The position numbers were made by a program, and so were the translations under genes. From assembly GCF_026151205.1 (NCBI RefSeq), contig NC_087084.1, positions 4,147,538 through 4,211,537 of the forward strand: DNA of 64,000 nucleotides. Reading direction: 5' to 3'. This document shows, piece by piece, positions 48,101 through 60,100 of this stretch. The first letter of the stretch is position 1; every line of letters starts with the position of its first letter. This stretch comes from Bolinopsis microptera. Its lineage: Eukaryota > Ctenophora > Tentaculata > Lobata > Bolinopsidae. The notes beneath the pieces were generated by a model. That model did no database searches. It saw only the letters and a list, made by a program, of their open reading frames with translations, and was not told the origin of the DNA.

Positions 48101-51100
48101 TGGAATAGGTTATTAGTGTGGGTCTCAACCAGTAGCTGGCTTACTCCTGACTGTTGCGATAGGTTATTAGTGTGGGTCTCAACCAGTAGCTGGCTTACTC
48201 CTGACTGTTGGAATAGGTTATTAGTGTGGGTCTCAACAGTAGCTGGCTTACTCCTGACTGTTGGGATAGGTTATTAGTATGGGTCTCAAGCAGTAGCTGG
48301 CTTACTCCTGACTGTTGGAATAGGTATTAGTGTGGGTCTCAACCAGTAGCTGGCTTACTCCTGACTGTTGGGATAGGTTATTAGTGTGGGTCTCAACCAG
48401 TAGCTGGCTTACTCCTGACTGTTGGGATAGGTTATTAGTGTGGGTCTCAACCAGTAGCTGGCTTACTCCTGACTGTTGCGATAGGTTATTAGTGTGGGTC
48501 TCAACCAGTAGCTGGCTTACTCCTGACTGTTGGAATAGGTTATTATAGTGTGGGTCTCAACCAGTAGCTGGCTTACTCCTGACTGTTGGAATAGGTTATT
48601 AGTGTGGGTTTCAACCAGTAGCTGGCTTACTCCTGACTGTTGGAATAGGTTATTAGTGTGGGTCTCAAGCAGTAGCTGGCTTACTCCTGACTGTTGGAAT
48701 AGGTTATTAGTGTGGGTCTCAACCAGTAGCTGGCTTACTCCTGACTGTTGGGATAGGTTATTATAGTGTGGATCTCAACCAGTAGTTGGCTTACTCCTGA
48801 CTGTTGGAATAGGTTATTAGTGTGGGTCTCAACCAGTAGCTGGCTTACTCCTGACTGTTGCGATAGGTTATTAGTGTGGGTCTCAACCAGTAGCTGGCTT
48901 ACTCCTGACTGTTGGAATAGGTTATTTAGTGTGGGTCTCAACCAGTAGCTGGCTTACTCCTGACTGTTGGGATAGGTTATTAGTATGGGTCTCAATCAGT
49001 AGCTGGCTTACTCCTGACTGTTGGAATAGGTTATTGGTATGGGTCTCAACCAGTAGCTGGCTTACTCCTGACTGTTGGAATAGGTTATTAGTGTGGGTCT
49101 CAATCAGTAGCTGGCTTACTCCTGACTGTTGGAATAGGTTATTAGTGGTGGTCTCAACCAGTAGCTGGCTTACTCCTGACTGTTGGGATAGGTTATTATA
49201 GTGTGGGTCTCAACCAGTAGTTGGCTTACTCCTGACTGTTGGAATAGGTTATTAGTGTGGGTCTCAACCAGTAGCTGGCATACTCCTGACTGTTGGAATA
49301 GGTTATTAGTATGGGTCTCAATCAGTAGCTGGCTTACTCCTGACTGTTGGAATAGGTTATTAGTGTGGGTCTCAACCAGTAGCTGGCTTACTCCTGACTG
49401 TTGGGATAGGTTATTAGTGTGGGTCTCAATCAGTAGCTGGCTTACTCCTGACTGTTGGGATAGGTTATTATAGTGTGGGTCTCAATCAGTAGCTGGCTTA
49501 CTTCTGACTGTTGGGATAGGTTATTATAGTGTGGATCTCAACCAGTAGTTGGCTTACTCCTGACTGTTGGAATAGGTTATTAGTGTGGGTCTCAACCAGT
49601 AGCTGGCTTACTCCCGACTGTTGGAATAGGTGATTAATGTGGGTCTCAACCAGTAGCTGGCTTACTCCTGACTGTTGGAATAGGTTATTAGTGTGGGTCT
49701 CAACCAGTAGCTGGCTTACTCCTGACTGTTGCGATAGGTTATTAGTGTGGGTCTCAACCAGTAGCTGGCTTACTCCTGACTGTTGGAATAGGTTATTAGT
49801 GTGGGTCTCAACCAGTAGCTGGCTTACTCCTGACTGTTGGGATAGGTTATTAGTGTGGGTCTCAAGCAGTAGCTGGCTTACTCTGACTGTTGGATAGGTT
49901 ATTAGTGTGGGTCTCAACCAGTAGCTGGCTTACTCCTGACTGTTGGGATAGGTTATTAGTGTGGGTCTCAACCAGTAGCTGGCTTACTCCTGACTGTTGG
50001 GATAGGTTATTAGTATGGGTCTCAAGCAGTAGCTGGCTTACTCCTGACTGTTGGAATAGGTTATTAGTGTGGGTCTCAACCAGTAGCTGGCTTACTCCTG
50101 ACTGTTGGGATAGGTTATTATAGTGTGGATCTCACCAGTAGTTGGCTTACTCCTGACTGTTGGAATAGGTTATTAGTGTGGGTCTCAACCAGTAGCTGGC
50201 TTACTCCTGACTGTTGGAATAGGTGATTAATGTGGGTCTCAACAGTAGCTGGCTTACTCCTGACTGTTGGAATAGGTTATTAGTGTGGGTCTCAACCAGT
50301 AGCTGGCTTACTCCTGACTGTTGCGATAGGTTATTAGTGTGGGTCTCAACCAGTAGCTGGCTTACTCCTGACTGTTGGAATAGGTTATTAGTGTGGGTCT
50401 CAACCAGTAGCTGGCTTACTCCTGACTGTTGGGATAGGTTATTAGTGTGGGTCTCAACAGTAGCTGGCTTACTCCTGACTGTTGGAATAGGTTATTAGTG
50501 TGGGTCTCAACCAGTAGCTGACTTACTCCTGACTGTTGGAATAGGTTATTAGTGTGGGTCTCAACCAGTAGCTGGCTTACTCCTGACTGTTGGAATAGGT
50601 TATTAGTGTGGGTCTCAACCAGTAGCTGGCTTACTCCTGACTGTTGGGATAGGTTATTAGTATGGGTCTCAACCAGTAGCTGGCTTACTCCTGACTGTTG
50701 GAATAGGTGATTAATGTGGGTCTCAACCAGTAGCTGGCTTACTCCTGACTGTTGGAATAGGTTATTAGTGTGGGTCTCAACCAGTAGCTGGCTTACTCCT
50801 GACTGTTGGAATAGGTTATTAGTGTGGGTCTCAACCAGTAGCTGGCTTACTCCTGACTGTTGGAATAGGTTATTAGTGTGGGTCTCAACCAGTAGCTGGC
50901 TTACTCCTGACTGTTGGAATAGGTTATTAGTGTGGGTCTCAACCAGTAGCTGGCTTACTCCTGACTGTTGGAATAGGTTATTAGTGTGGGTCTCAACCAG
51001 TAGCTGGCTTACTCCTGACTGTTGGAATAGGTTATTAGTGTGGGTCTCAACCAGTAGCTGGCTTACTCCTGACTGTTGGGATAGGTTATTATAGTGTGGG

Positions 51101-54100
51101 TCTCAACCAGTAGTTGGCTTACTCCTGACTGTTGGAATAGGTTATTATAGTGTGGATCTCAACCAGTAGTTGGCTTACTCCTGACTGTTGGAATAGGTTA
51201 TTAGTGTGGGTCTCAACCAGTAGCTGGCTTACTCCTGACTGTTGCGATAGGTTATTAGTGTGGGTCTCAACCAGTAGCTGGCTTACTCCTGACTGTTGGA
51301 ATAGGTTATTAGTGTGGGTCTCAACCAGTAGCTGGCTTACTCCTGACTGTTGGATAGGTTATTAGTATGGGTCTCAATCAGTAGCTGGCTTACTCCTGAC
51401 TGTTGGAATAGGTTATTAGGTATGGGTCTCAACCAGTAGCTGGCTTACTCCTGACTGTTGGAATAGGTTATTAGTGTGGGTCTCAATCAGTAGCTGGCTT
51501 ACTCCTGACTGTTGGAATAGGTTATTAGTGTGGTCTCAACCAGTAGCTGGCTTACTCCTGACTGTTGGGATAGGTTATATAGTGTGGGTCTCAACAGTAG
51601 CTGGCTTACTCCTGACTGTTGGAATAGGTATTAGTGTGGGTCTCAACCAGTAGCTGGCTTACTCCTGACTGTTGGAATAGGTTATTAGTGTGGGTCTCAA
51701 CCAGTAGCTGGCTTACTCCTGACTGTTGGAATAGGTTATTAGTGTGGGTCTCAATCAGTAGCTGGCTTACTCCTGACTGTTGGGATAGGTTATTATAGTG
51801 TGGGTCTCAACCAGTAGCTGGCTTACTCCTGACTGTTGGATAGGTTATTATAGTGTGGATCTCAACCAGTAGTTGGCTTACTCCTGACTGTTGGAATAGG
51901 TTATTAGTGTGGGTCTCAACCAGTAGCTGGCTTACTCCTGACTGTTGGAATAGGTTATTAGTGTGGGTCTCAACCAGTAGCTGGCTTACTCCTGACTGTT
52001 GGAATAGGTTATTAGTGTGGGTCTCAACCAGTAGCTGGCTTACTCCTGACTGTTGGATAGGTTATTAGTGTGGGTCTCAACCAGTAGCTGGCTTACTCCT
52101 GACTGTTGGAATAGGTTATTAGTGTGGGTCTCAACCAGTAGCTGGCTTACTCCTGACTGTTGGAATAGGTTATTAGTGTGGGTCTCAACCAGTAGCTGGC
52201 TTACTCCTGACTGTTGGAATAGGTTATTAGTGTGGGTCTCAACCAGTAGCTGGCTTACTCCTGACTGTTGGATAGGTTATTAGTGTGGGTCTCAACCAGT
52301 AGCTGGCTTACTCCTGACTGTTGGAATAGGTTATTAGTGTGGGTCTCAACCAGTAGCTGGCTTACTCCTGACTGTTGGATAGGTTATTAGTGTGGGTCTC
52401 AACCAGTAGCTGGCTTACTCCTGACTGTTGGGAATAGGTTATTAGTGTGGGTCTCAACCAGTAGCTGGCTTACTCCTGACTGTTGGAATAGGTTATTAGT
52501 GTGGGTCTCAACCAGTAGCTGGCTTACTCCTGACTGTTGGAATAGGTTATTAGTGTGGGTCTCAACCAGTAGCTGGCTTACTCCTGACTGTTGGAATAGG
52601 TTATTAGTGTGGGTCTCAACCAGTAGCTGGCTTACTCCTGACTGTTGGAATAGGTTATTAGTGTGGGTCTCAACCAGTAGCTGGCTTACTCCTGACTGTT
52701 GGAATAGGTTATTAGTGTGGGTCTCAACCAGTAGCTGGCTTACTCCTGACTGTTGGAATAGGTTATTAGTGTGGGTCTCAACCAGTAGCTGGCTTACTCC
52801 TGACTGTTGGAATAGGTTATTAGTGTGGGTCTCAACCAGTAGCTGGCTTACTCCTGACTGTTGGAATAGGTTATTAGTGTGGGTCTCAACCAGTAGCTGG
52901 CTTACTCCTGACTGTTGGAATAGGTTATTAGTGTGGGTCTCAACCAGTAGCTGGCTTACTCCTGACTGTTGGAATAGGTTATTAGTGTGGGTCTCAACCA
53001 GTAGCTGGCTTACTCCTGACTGTTGGAATAGGTTATTAGTGTGGGTCTCAACCAGTAGCTGGCTTACTCCTGACTGTTGGAATAGGTTATTAGTGTGGGT
53101 CTCAACCAGTAGCTGGCTTACTCCTGACTGTTGGAATAGGTTATTAGTGTGGGTCTCAACCAGTAGCTGGCTTACTCCTGACTGTTGGAATAGGTTATTA
53201 GTGTGGGTCTCAACCAGTAGCTGGCTTACTCCTGACTGTTGGAATAGGTTATTAGTGTGGGTCTCAACCAGTAGCTGGCTTACTCCTGACTGTTGGAATA
53301 GGTTATTAGTGTGGGTCTCAACCAGTAGCTGGCTTACTCCTGACTGTTGGAATAGGTTATTAGTGTGGGTCTCAACCAGTAGCTGGCTTACTCCTGACTG
53401 TTGGAATAGGTTATTAGTGTGGGTCTCAACCAGTAGCTGGCTTACTCCTGACTGTTGGAATAGGTTATTAGTGTGGGTCTCAACCAGTAGCTGGCTTACT
53501 CCTGACTGTTGGAATAGGTTATTAGTGTGGGTCTCAACCAGTAGCTGGCTTACTCCTGACTGTTGGAATAGGTTATTAGTGTGGGTCTCAACCAGTAGCT
53601 GGCTTACTCCTGACTGTTGGAATAGGTTATTAGTGTGGGTCTCAACCAGTAGCTGGCTTACTCCTGACTGTTGGAATAGGTTATTAGTGTGGGTCTCAAC
53701 CAGTAGCTGGCTTACTCCTGACTGTTGGAATAGGTTATTAGTGTGGGTCTCAACCAGTAGCTGGCTTACTCCTGACTGTTGGAATAGGTTATTAGTGTGG
53801 GTCTCAACCAGTAGCTGGCTTACTCCTGACTGTTGGAATAGGTTATTAGTGTGGGTCTCAACCAGTAGCTGGCTTACTCCTGACTGTTGGAATAGGTTAT
53901 TAGTGTGGGTCTCAACCAGTAGCTGGCTTACTCCTGACTGTTGGAATAGGTTATTAGTGTGGGTCTCAACCAGTAGCTGGCTTACTCCTGACTGTTGGAA
54001 TAGGTTATTAGTGTGGGTCTCAACCAGTAGCTGGCTTACTCCTGACTGTTGGGATAGGTTATTAGTATGGGTCTCAATCAGTAGCTGGCTTACTCCTGAC

Positions 54101-57100
54101 TGTTGGAATAGGTTATTAGTGTGGGTCTCAACCAGTAGCTGGCTTACTCCTGACTGTTGGAATAGGTTATTAGTGTGGGTCTCAACCAGTAGCTGGCTTA
54201 CTCCTGACTGTTGGAATAGGTTATTAGTGTGGGTCTCAACCAGTAGCTGGCTTACTCCTGACTGTTGGAATAGGTTATTAGTATGGGTCTCAACCAGTAG
54301 CTGGCTTACTCCTGACTGTTGGGATAGGTTATTATAGTGTGGGTCTCAACCAGTAGCTGGCTTACTCCTGACTGTTGGAATAGGTTATTAGTGTGGGTCT
54401 CAACCAGTAGCTGGCTTACTCCTGACTGTTGGAATAGGTTATTAGTGTGTGTCTCAACCAGTAGCTGGCTTACTCCTGACTGTTGGAATAGGTTATTAGT
54501 ATGAGTCTCAACCAGTAGCTGGCTTACTCCTGACTGTTGGAATAGGTTATTAGTGTGGGTCTCAACCAGTAGCTGGCTTACTCCTGACTGTTGGAATAGG
54601 TTATTGATGATCTTCTGTAGAGGTATTCATCCTATTTAGCTTTCATAAAATATGATGTTATGTTTGAGCTGGATGCATTAACCAGTTGCTCTGGTTCATA
54701 TCCGACTACAAGAAATACAGCTGATTACAGTCAACAGTGTTGATGTTATATCGCCCGATGGTATAGCGGGCTCCCGCTATATCAGCGGGCTGTGAGAGCG
54801 GGCCGGGATATATCATGTCTTCTAACTAGCGGGCTGCACGGTCCTGCTGGCGCAAATATAGCCCGCTGGTGGATATATATATATATCATTGGTGACACAT
54901 AATGTGTGCATACCTTGGTATAAGATAAAGATGCGATAGCAGTGGCAGCTGACTCCTGAACTCTAAGACTCCCTTCGTATAGAGCTTTTGTTAAAAAGTC
55001 AATTCCGTGTTTCACTACGTCATCAGCACACGATTTCAGCTTGCTCAGTGTAGCTCTGAAACAGGATGTGATCAGATGGAGTCATTTATCTTCCAGCTAA
55101 AATCAGTGCTTAATCCTGTTATCTGATCACAATAACTTCACGTAGAAACATCTACATGAAACTGTACTAAATAAAATAAAAATGTTTCTGGTGATCAAAA
55201 GTAATTAGAATCACAACCAGCCCAATTATAAATAAAATATAGGTTCAACCTATAAGTTTGTTAGTTTTTCGGAGGAATATTCTGCGATCGTAAAGATCTG
55301 TACTTACATGGAAATATAGGCTTCTATGTCGGGGTGTTCTAACATTTCCATTATCTTTGATGTTTTGTCTTTGCTGGATAAATTTCCCAGGATTATCTGG
55401 AGATACAAGAATCAATGTTTCCCGCATTAAGACAACGAATGAATTTTAAAATTCCGATAATAATTGAGGATACGCAGTATCTTTACCGATAGTTGAAATT
55501 CGACATCTAGCGTCATTTAGCGTCAGATGACGCTAGATGACGCTAGATAGCGATAGATAGCGCTAGATAGCGCTAGATAGCACTAAATAGCAATAAATAG
55601 CACTAGATAGCACTAGATAGCACTATAACGGGTGATGAATAAAAAATGGGACTACATGTTTTTTAGCCCTCAGATTCCACCTGAACAAAATTTTGATATT
55701 TTACCACAACCACCAGTTACTCTGAACGATACTCGAACAGTTTCCACCCCCATTTGATAAAATTGGTTGATCTTTGTCCCCGATAATGGTCTCGAACTAG
55801 GGGAGGGGTCCTATAAAAACTTTACAGTAAAGCTCTGTTCACAGAAGTCGCCTCACAGGTAGTTAAAGCTTCCATACCAAAAAATATTTAGCAGAGAGTA
55901 TGCCGAATGTTATGCTTAAGACGAGGGTTCAACACCCATCAGCGTAGCTAAAACCAGTAAGAAGATATTTGAGCTCAAAACCACCTGAGGGGTAAAATTT
56001 TACCGTGTGAAAGATCGAGGCTAGGTCCACTATCGGCTTTAGCATGGTCTATAACGGTACCACGTAAAAATCAAAGTGCTTGAAGCCTTGCCAGGTGTTG
56101 TTCCTACAAGAAAATATCCCTAAGGGTGGAAGGTGGTTCGTTAGGATGGGGCTAGATCGTATTTTTCTGGGAAAACCACATCTTTATTTGCCATAAGGGC
56201 CAATTTCGTCCCAAAAGTTATCGACCAAAGTAAATTTTGACAATCTCAACCCATAGAGGACTTCTTTAGAGTCCTGGCAACACATGTACATGCCCGGAAT
56301 ATGGCTTACAAGCATACATGGGCCTTAGGGCACAAAAGAAGAGACTGCGCCAACACGATTTTAGGCCCAACTGTACAGACGGATTTTTGAGCTTGATGAA
56401 AGAAGCCCTCCTGAACCAATCAAAATGGGCTCATGGGCGCTTGTCATTGACCATACTCGTTTAAAATTGCCCGTTTTACAACGCTGTTTCATTGGTTTGA
56501 ACCAAAAATAGTTTTATCGACACTAAAAAGACCCTTGAAAAAAGTCCCATTTTTTAGTCATCACCCGTTATAGCACAATGCCGCCAATTGCATGGCACCA
56601 TTCCAATGTCATCATCTAGATGTCGCCCACAAAAAGGCCAGAAATTCTATGCAAATAGCTCTAGATAGCGTCATATAACGTCATCTAGCGTCATCTAGCG
56701 TCATCTAGCGCAATCTAGCGTCATCTAGCGCAATCTAGCGCAATCTAGCGCTAGATGACGTTAGATGTCGAATTTCAACTATCGGTAAAGAACCTTCATT
56801 TCTTCGTCGATATGCCCAGCACGTTATTTAAACGAGCGGAACGATAAATTTGATTTACCACACTGCTTTACTGAAAATAAAACGATGTCTTCGTGGCTTC
56901 ATTTCCTAATTCCTAATCAAGTATTGAGCACTCACATTGAATAGAGAAACGGTAGTGTCATTCTCAAACCGGCATCTGAACCTGTACTTATCATTGTCCA
57001 TAAGTAAGGCGTGGTATCTGAACATGCTGATAGCTCTTATTGCGTTCTGCACTGCGGAGAAGGGATTATCATTAAAGCAAGCTTCTAGTTTCGGGATAGT

Positions 57101-60100
57101 CTGTAGCAGACAAGCCCGATACTAATGCTTCTACAGACCTACACAAGTGGCACCCATTACGGTAACCACTAGTGCGGAGAAGGGATTATTAGATGAACGA
57201 TAAAGTAAATGATTCGCTTATTGAATTGTACAGCAAGACATGCTCGACCCCAGATAGGATTGAGGGATAAACAAATGAAACTCAAAGTCTTACGAAATAA
57301 CAAATAAATAAGCGGCTAGTTTATAATTTTACACGAAGAGTACTATAAGTAGGAAATTAACAGTCCTTACTTGATTGTTCGTTATGTTTACTCTGTTTCA
57401 AAAGTTCACCCTCTATGTCAATATCTAGTTCTGATAACCGTTTTTCTGTTATCGGATTCCCTGAAATAAAAACTGTAAAATCCATCGTTTCGAAATTTAG
57501 TCACTCACGTAATTTTACTATCTTGACATTGTTTAAAAATATGTGAACAGCCACGTTATGTAAGTGGGTCGAGAATATATTTAGACCACTAAAAAGGATG
57601 TTTGAAAATCTCATAAAAAGTCAAATCAAGAAATCAAATAGTACGTTTTAACTTACTATGTAACGTACTATGTTTAAAAACAAAACATTCCCCACTAAAT
57701 TAAACATGTGAGTAATATTTAAAGTTAAGCTAACTGACCGAGTAAAGTAGCAGCAATGAGGAGGAATGCAGCGCTCTGCAGGTTAGAACTGTTGAGCTTG
57801 CTGGTGTGTGCGATCTGGACTAGCTTACCCAGGCAGTCGTGCTGCAGAACACAATTCTGCGGGGAGTAAAGAGAGGTTAGCATTATTGTTAGCATTAATA
57901 TTAGCAGATTGTTCGTACTGGAGGTCATGTTTTTTATGGGAATTGCATTTTGAGAGTATCTATAATGATTTATGATAACAATCAGTAAATAGTAGACTTT
58001 ATTTAAGAAGACATTAAAATGAACGCTGGGGCCTCCATTGTTCAATTAATGTCCGTTCAAATAAATTCAATTAAGGTATATCAATTTACGTTGACAGTAC
58101 AGAAAATAGTAAAACCTGAACAGCTGGTACGGGGTGCAGGGAGGACCAGGAGATAGCAAGGGAGGCTAGTGACGTCATCACACAGTATAACACGTGACCT
58201 GTAGAGAACCCTGACAGCAGCTTCACCAGCTTAACGTGCACTTCTGAGGGGATAAAGGTGCACTTAGAGGTGCACTTCTGAGGGGATAAAGGTGCACTTA
58301 GAGGTGCACTTCTGAGGGGATGAAGGTGCACTTAGAGGTGCACTTCTGAGAGGATAAAGGTGCACTTAGAGGTGCACTTCTGAGGGGATGAAGGTGCACT
58401 TAGAGGTGCACTTCTGAGAGGATAAAGGTGCACTTAGAGGTGCACTTCTGAGAGGATAAAGGTGCACTTAGACGTGCACTTCTGAGAGGATAAAGGTGCA
58501 CTTAGACGTGCACTTCTGAGAGGATAAAGGTGCACTTAGAGGTGCACTTCTGAGAGGATAAAGGTGCATTTAGAGGTGCACTTCTGAGAGGATAACGGTG
58601 CACTTAGAGATGCACTTCTGAGAGGATAACGGTGCACTTAGAGGTGCACTTCTGAGTAGAGTTTATTCATATTATACAATATACATATAATTAAAACAAG
58701 TCCTTCATATTACGGAGGGGTTTATATTTCCTCAAAATTTCTGTTTAATTAGTTGGCTAAATAAATATTATGGTATTTTATTTACAGTTTACTGCTCAGT
58801 GTTACAGTTGAGATACCATCACCTTATCATCTAAAAAGTTAAGATCTAAAAAAAATGTAGGTTTTATTGTCCATACTTTACCTGTTATATGATTAAAAAA
58901 TTAAAAATATGATTAAAAACATCATCTAAAAAATAAAGAATACCCACCTCTCCTCACTAAGTCACCCCTGTAGTCGTGTTTATCAGAGTTGAGCAGTATT
59001 CTGACAGCTTCACAAGCAATACACACGATCTCACTATCGTGACTATCCAGCATCCTGATAACTGTCGTCATTCCTGTTAATTTGTAAAGTTACTGTCGTC
59101 ATTCCTGTTAATTTTTCGTCATTTTTGATATGTGGGGCTGAATTATTGCTTTGTAAAATAAAAAACTAATGAGTCATATAATGGAAAAACATTTATTTTA
59201 ATTAGTTAAATTAATATTACCGATGTTTTCAATGACTTTCACTGAATCTTGGAGGTTGCTGAAACTTTGGATCAACTTCCACAGAAGCTTTATGCACTTA
59301 TCAAACCTGTAAAACATTTTATTCTAGTCACAAATGAGACGTAACCGTTTAATACTACTATCCTTCTGGATAGTAAAATGGTAATGATATATTATTTTTG
59401 AGCAATCAGCAAATTAAATCATATACCAGCGAAAGTGTCACAAATACTGCCCGATTATAGAGACTAATATATAGATCTAAATTACAGAATCTCTGATATC
59501 AATAAACTTTATAAGTTCCCCAAGTAAGTTATTTATTATTTAATTGTTATTCAATTGTTATTTAATTGTTATTTATTTGTTATTTTATTGTTATTACCAG
59601 CTACCAACTAACCTGTCTTCAGTTTCCAGGATGACCCTGTTAACTAAGTATGTAAAACTGTTGGCTGACTTGAATATAGCCTGTACTCCTGCCTCGTCAC
59701 CTGCTATCAGTAACAGTAGATCCAGGCTGATAGCTGTTGCTTCAGTATCTGGTCCATCCAGTCCTTGTGGAGTATAACAGTGTTACTTTCAGTACGGAGA
59801 TGGTTAATCAGAAATATTTATCAGAGATATATATTCATGATTATTTAGTTTAAGCCGTATCCTTTTATAATTCTCGTCTGAGCATTTTTTTGGTGAAATA
59901 CCGCGACAAGCTCGGATTCGTTAAATAGTTAAATATAGAAATAAGAATTGGTTCCGCGTAGGAGATAATCAATTGGCTCGTTTGTTCCTATAAAAGAAAC
60001 GTGTTTCCAAATAAACCTGGATTGAAATATAATTGTTAAACCGACGACGTGTCATTATGTTACTATAATAACTGGTAATGTCATGCTAGAACTACAACTA

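Noticed and set aside
43000-54000. Possible CRISPR array in the regular 54-bp repeats
   Set aside because: There are no unique spacers; the units are contiguous tandem copies in an animal intron.
52445-54337. A 630-codon plus-strand open frame of 18-residue repeats in the 54-bp array, and many shorter ones on both strands
   Set aside because: Same reason: the 54-bp period keeps frames open. The array is intronic on the opposite strand, and +2 and -1 variants break the frames elsewhere.
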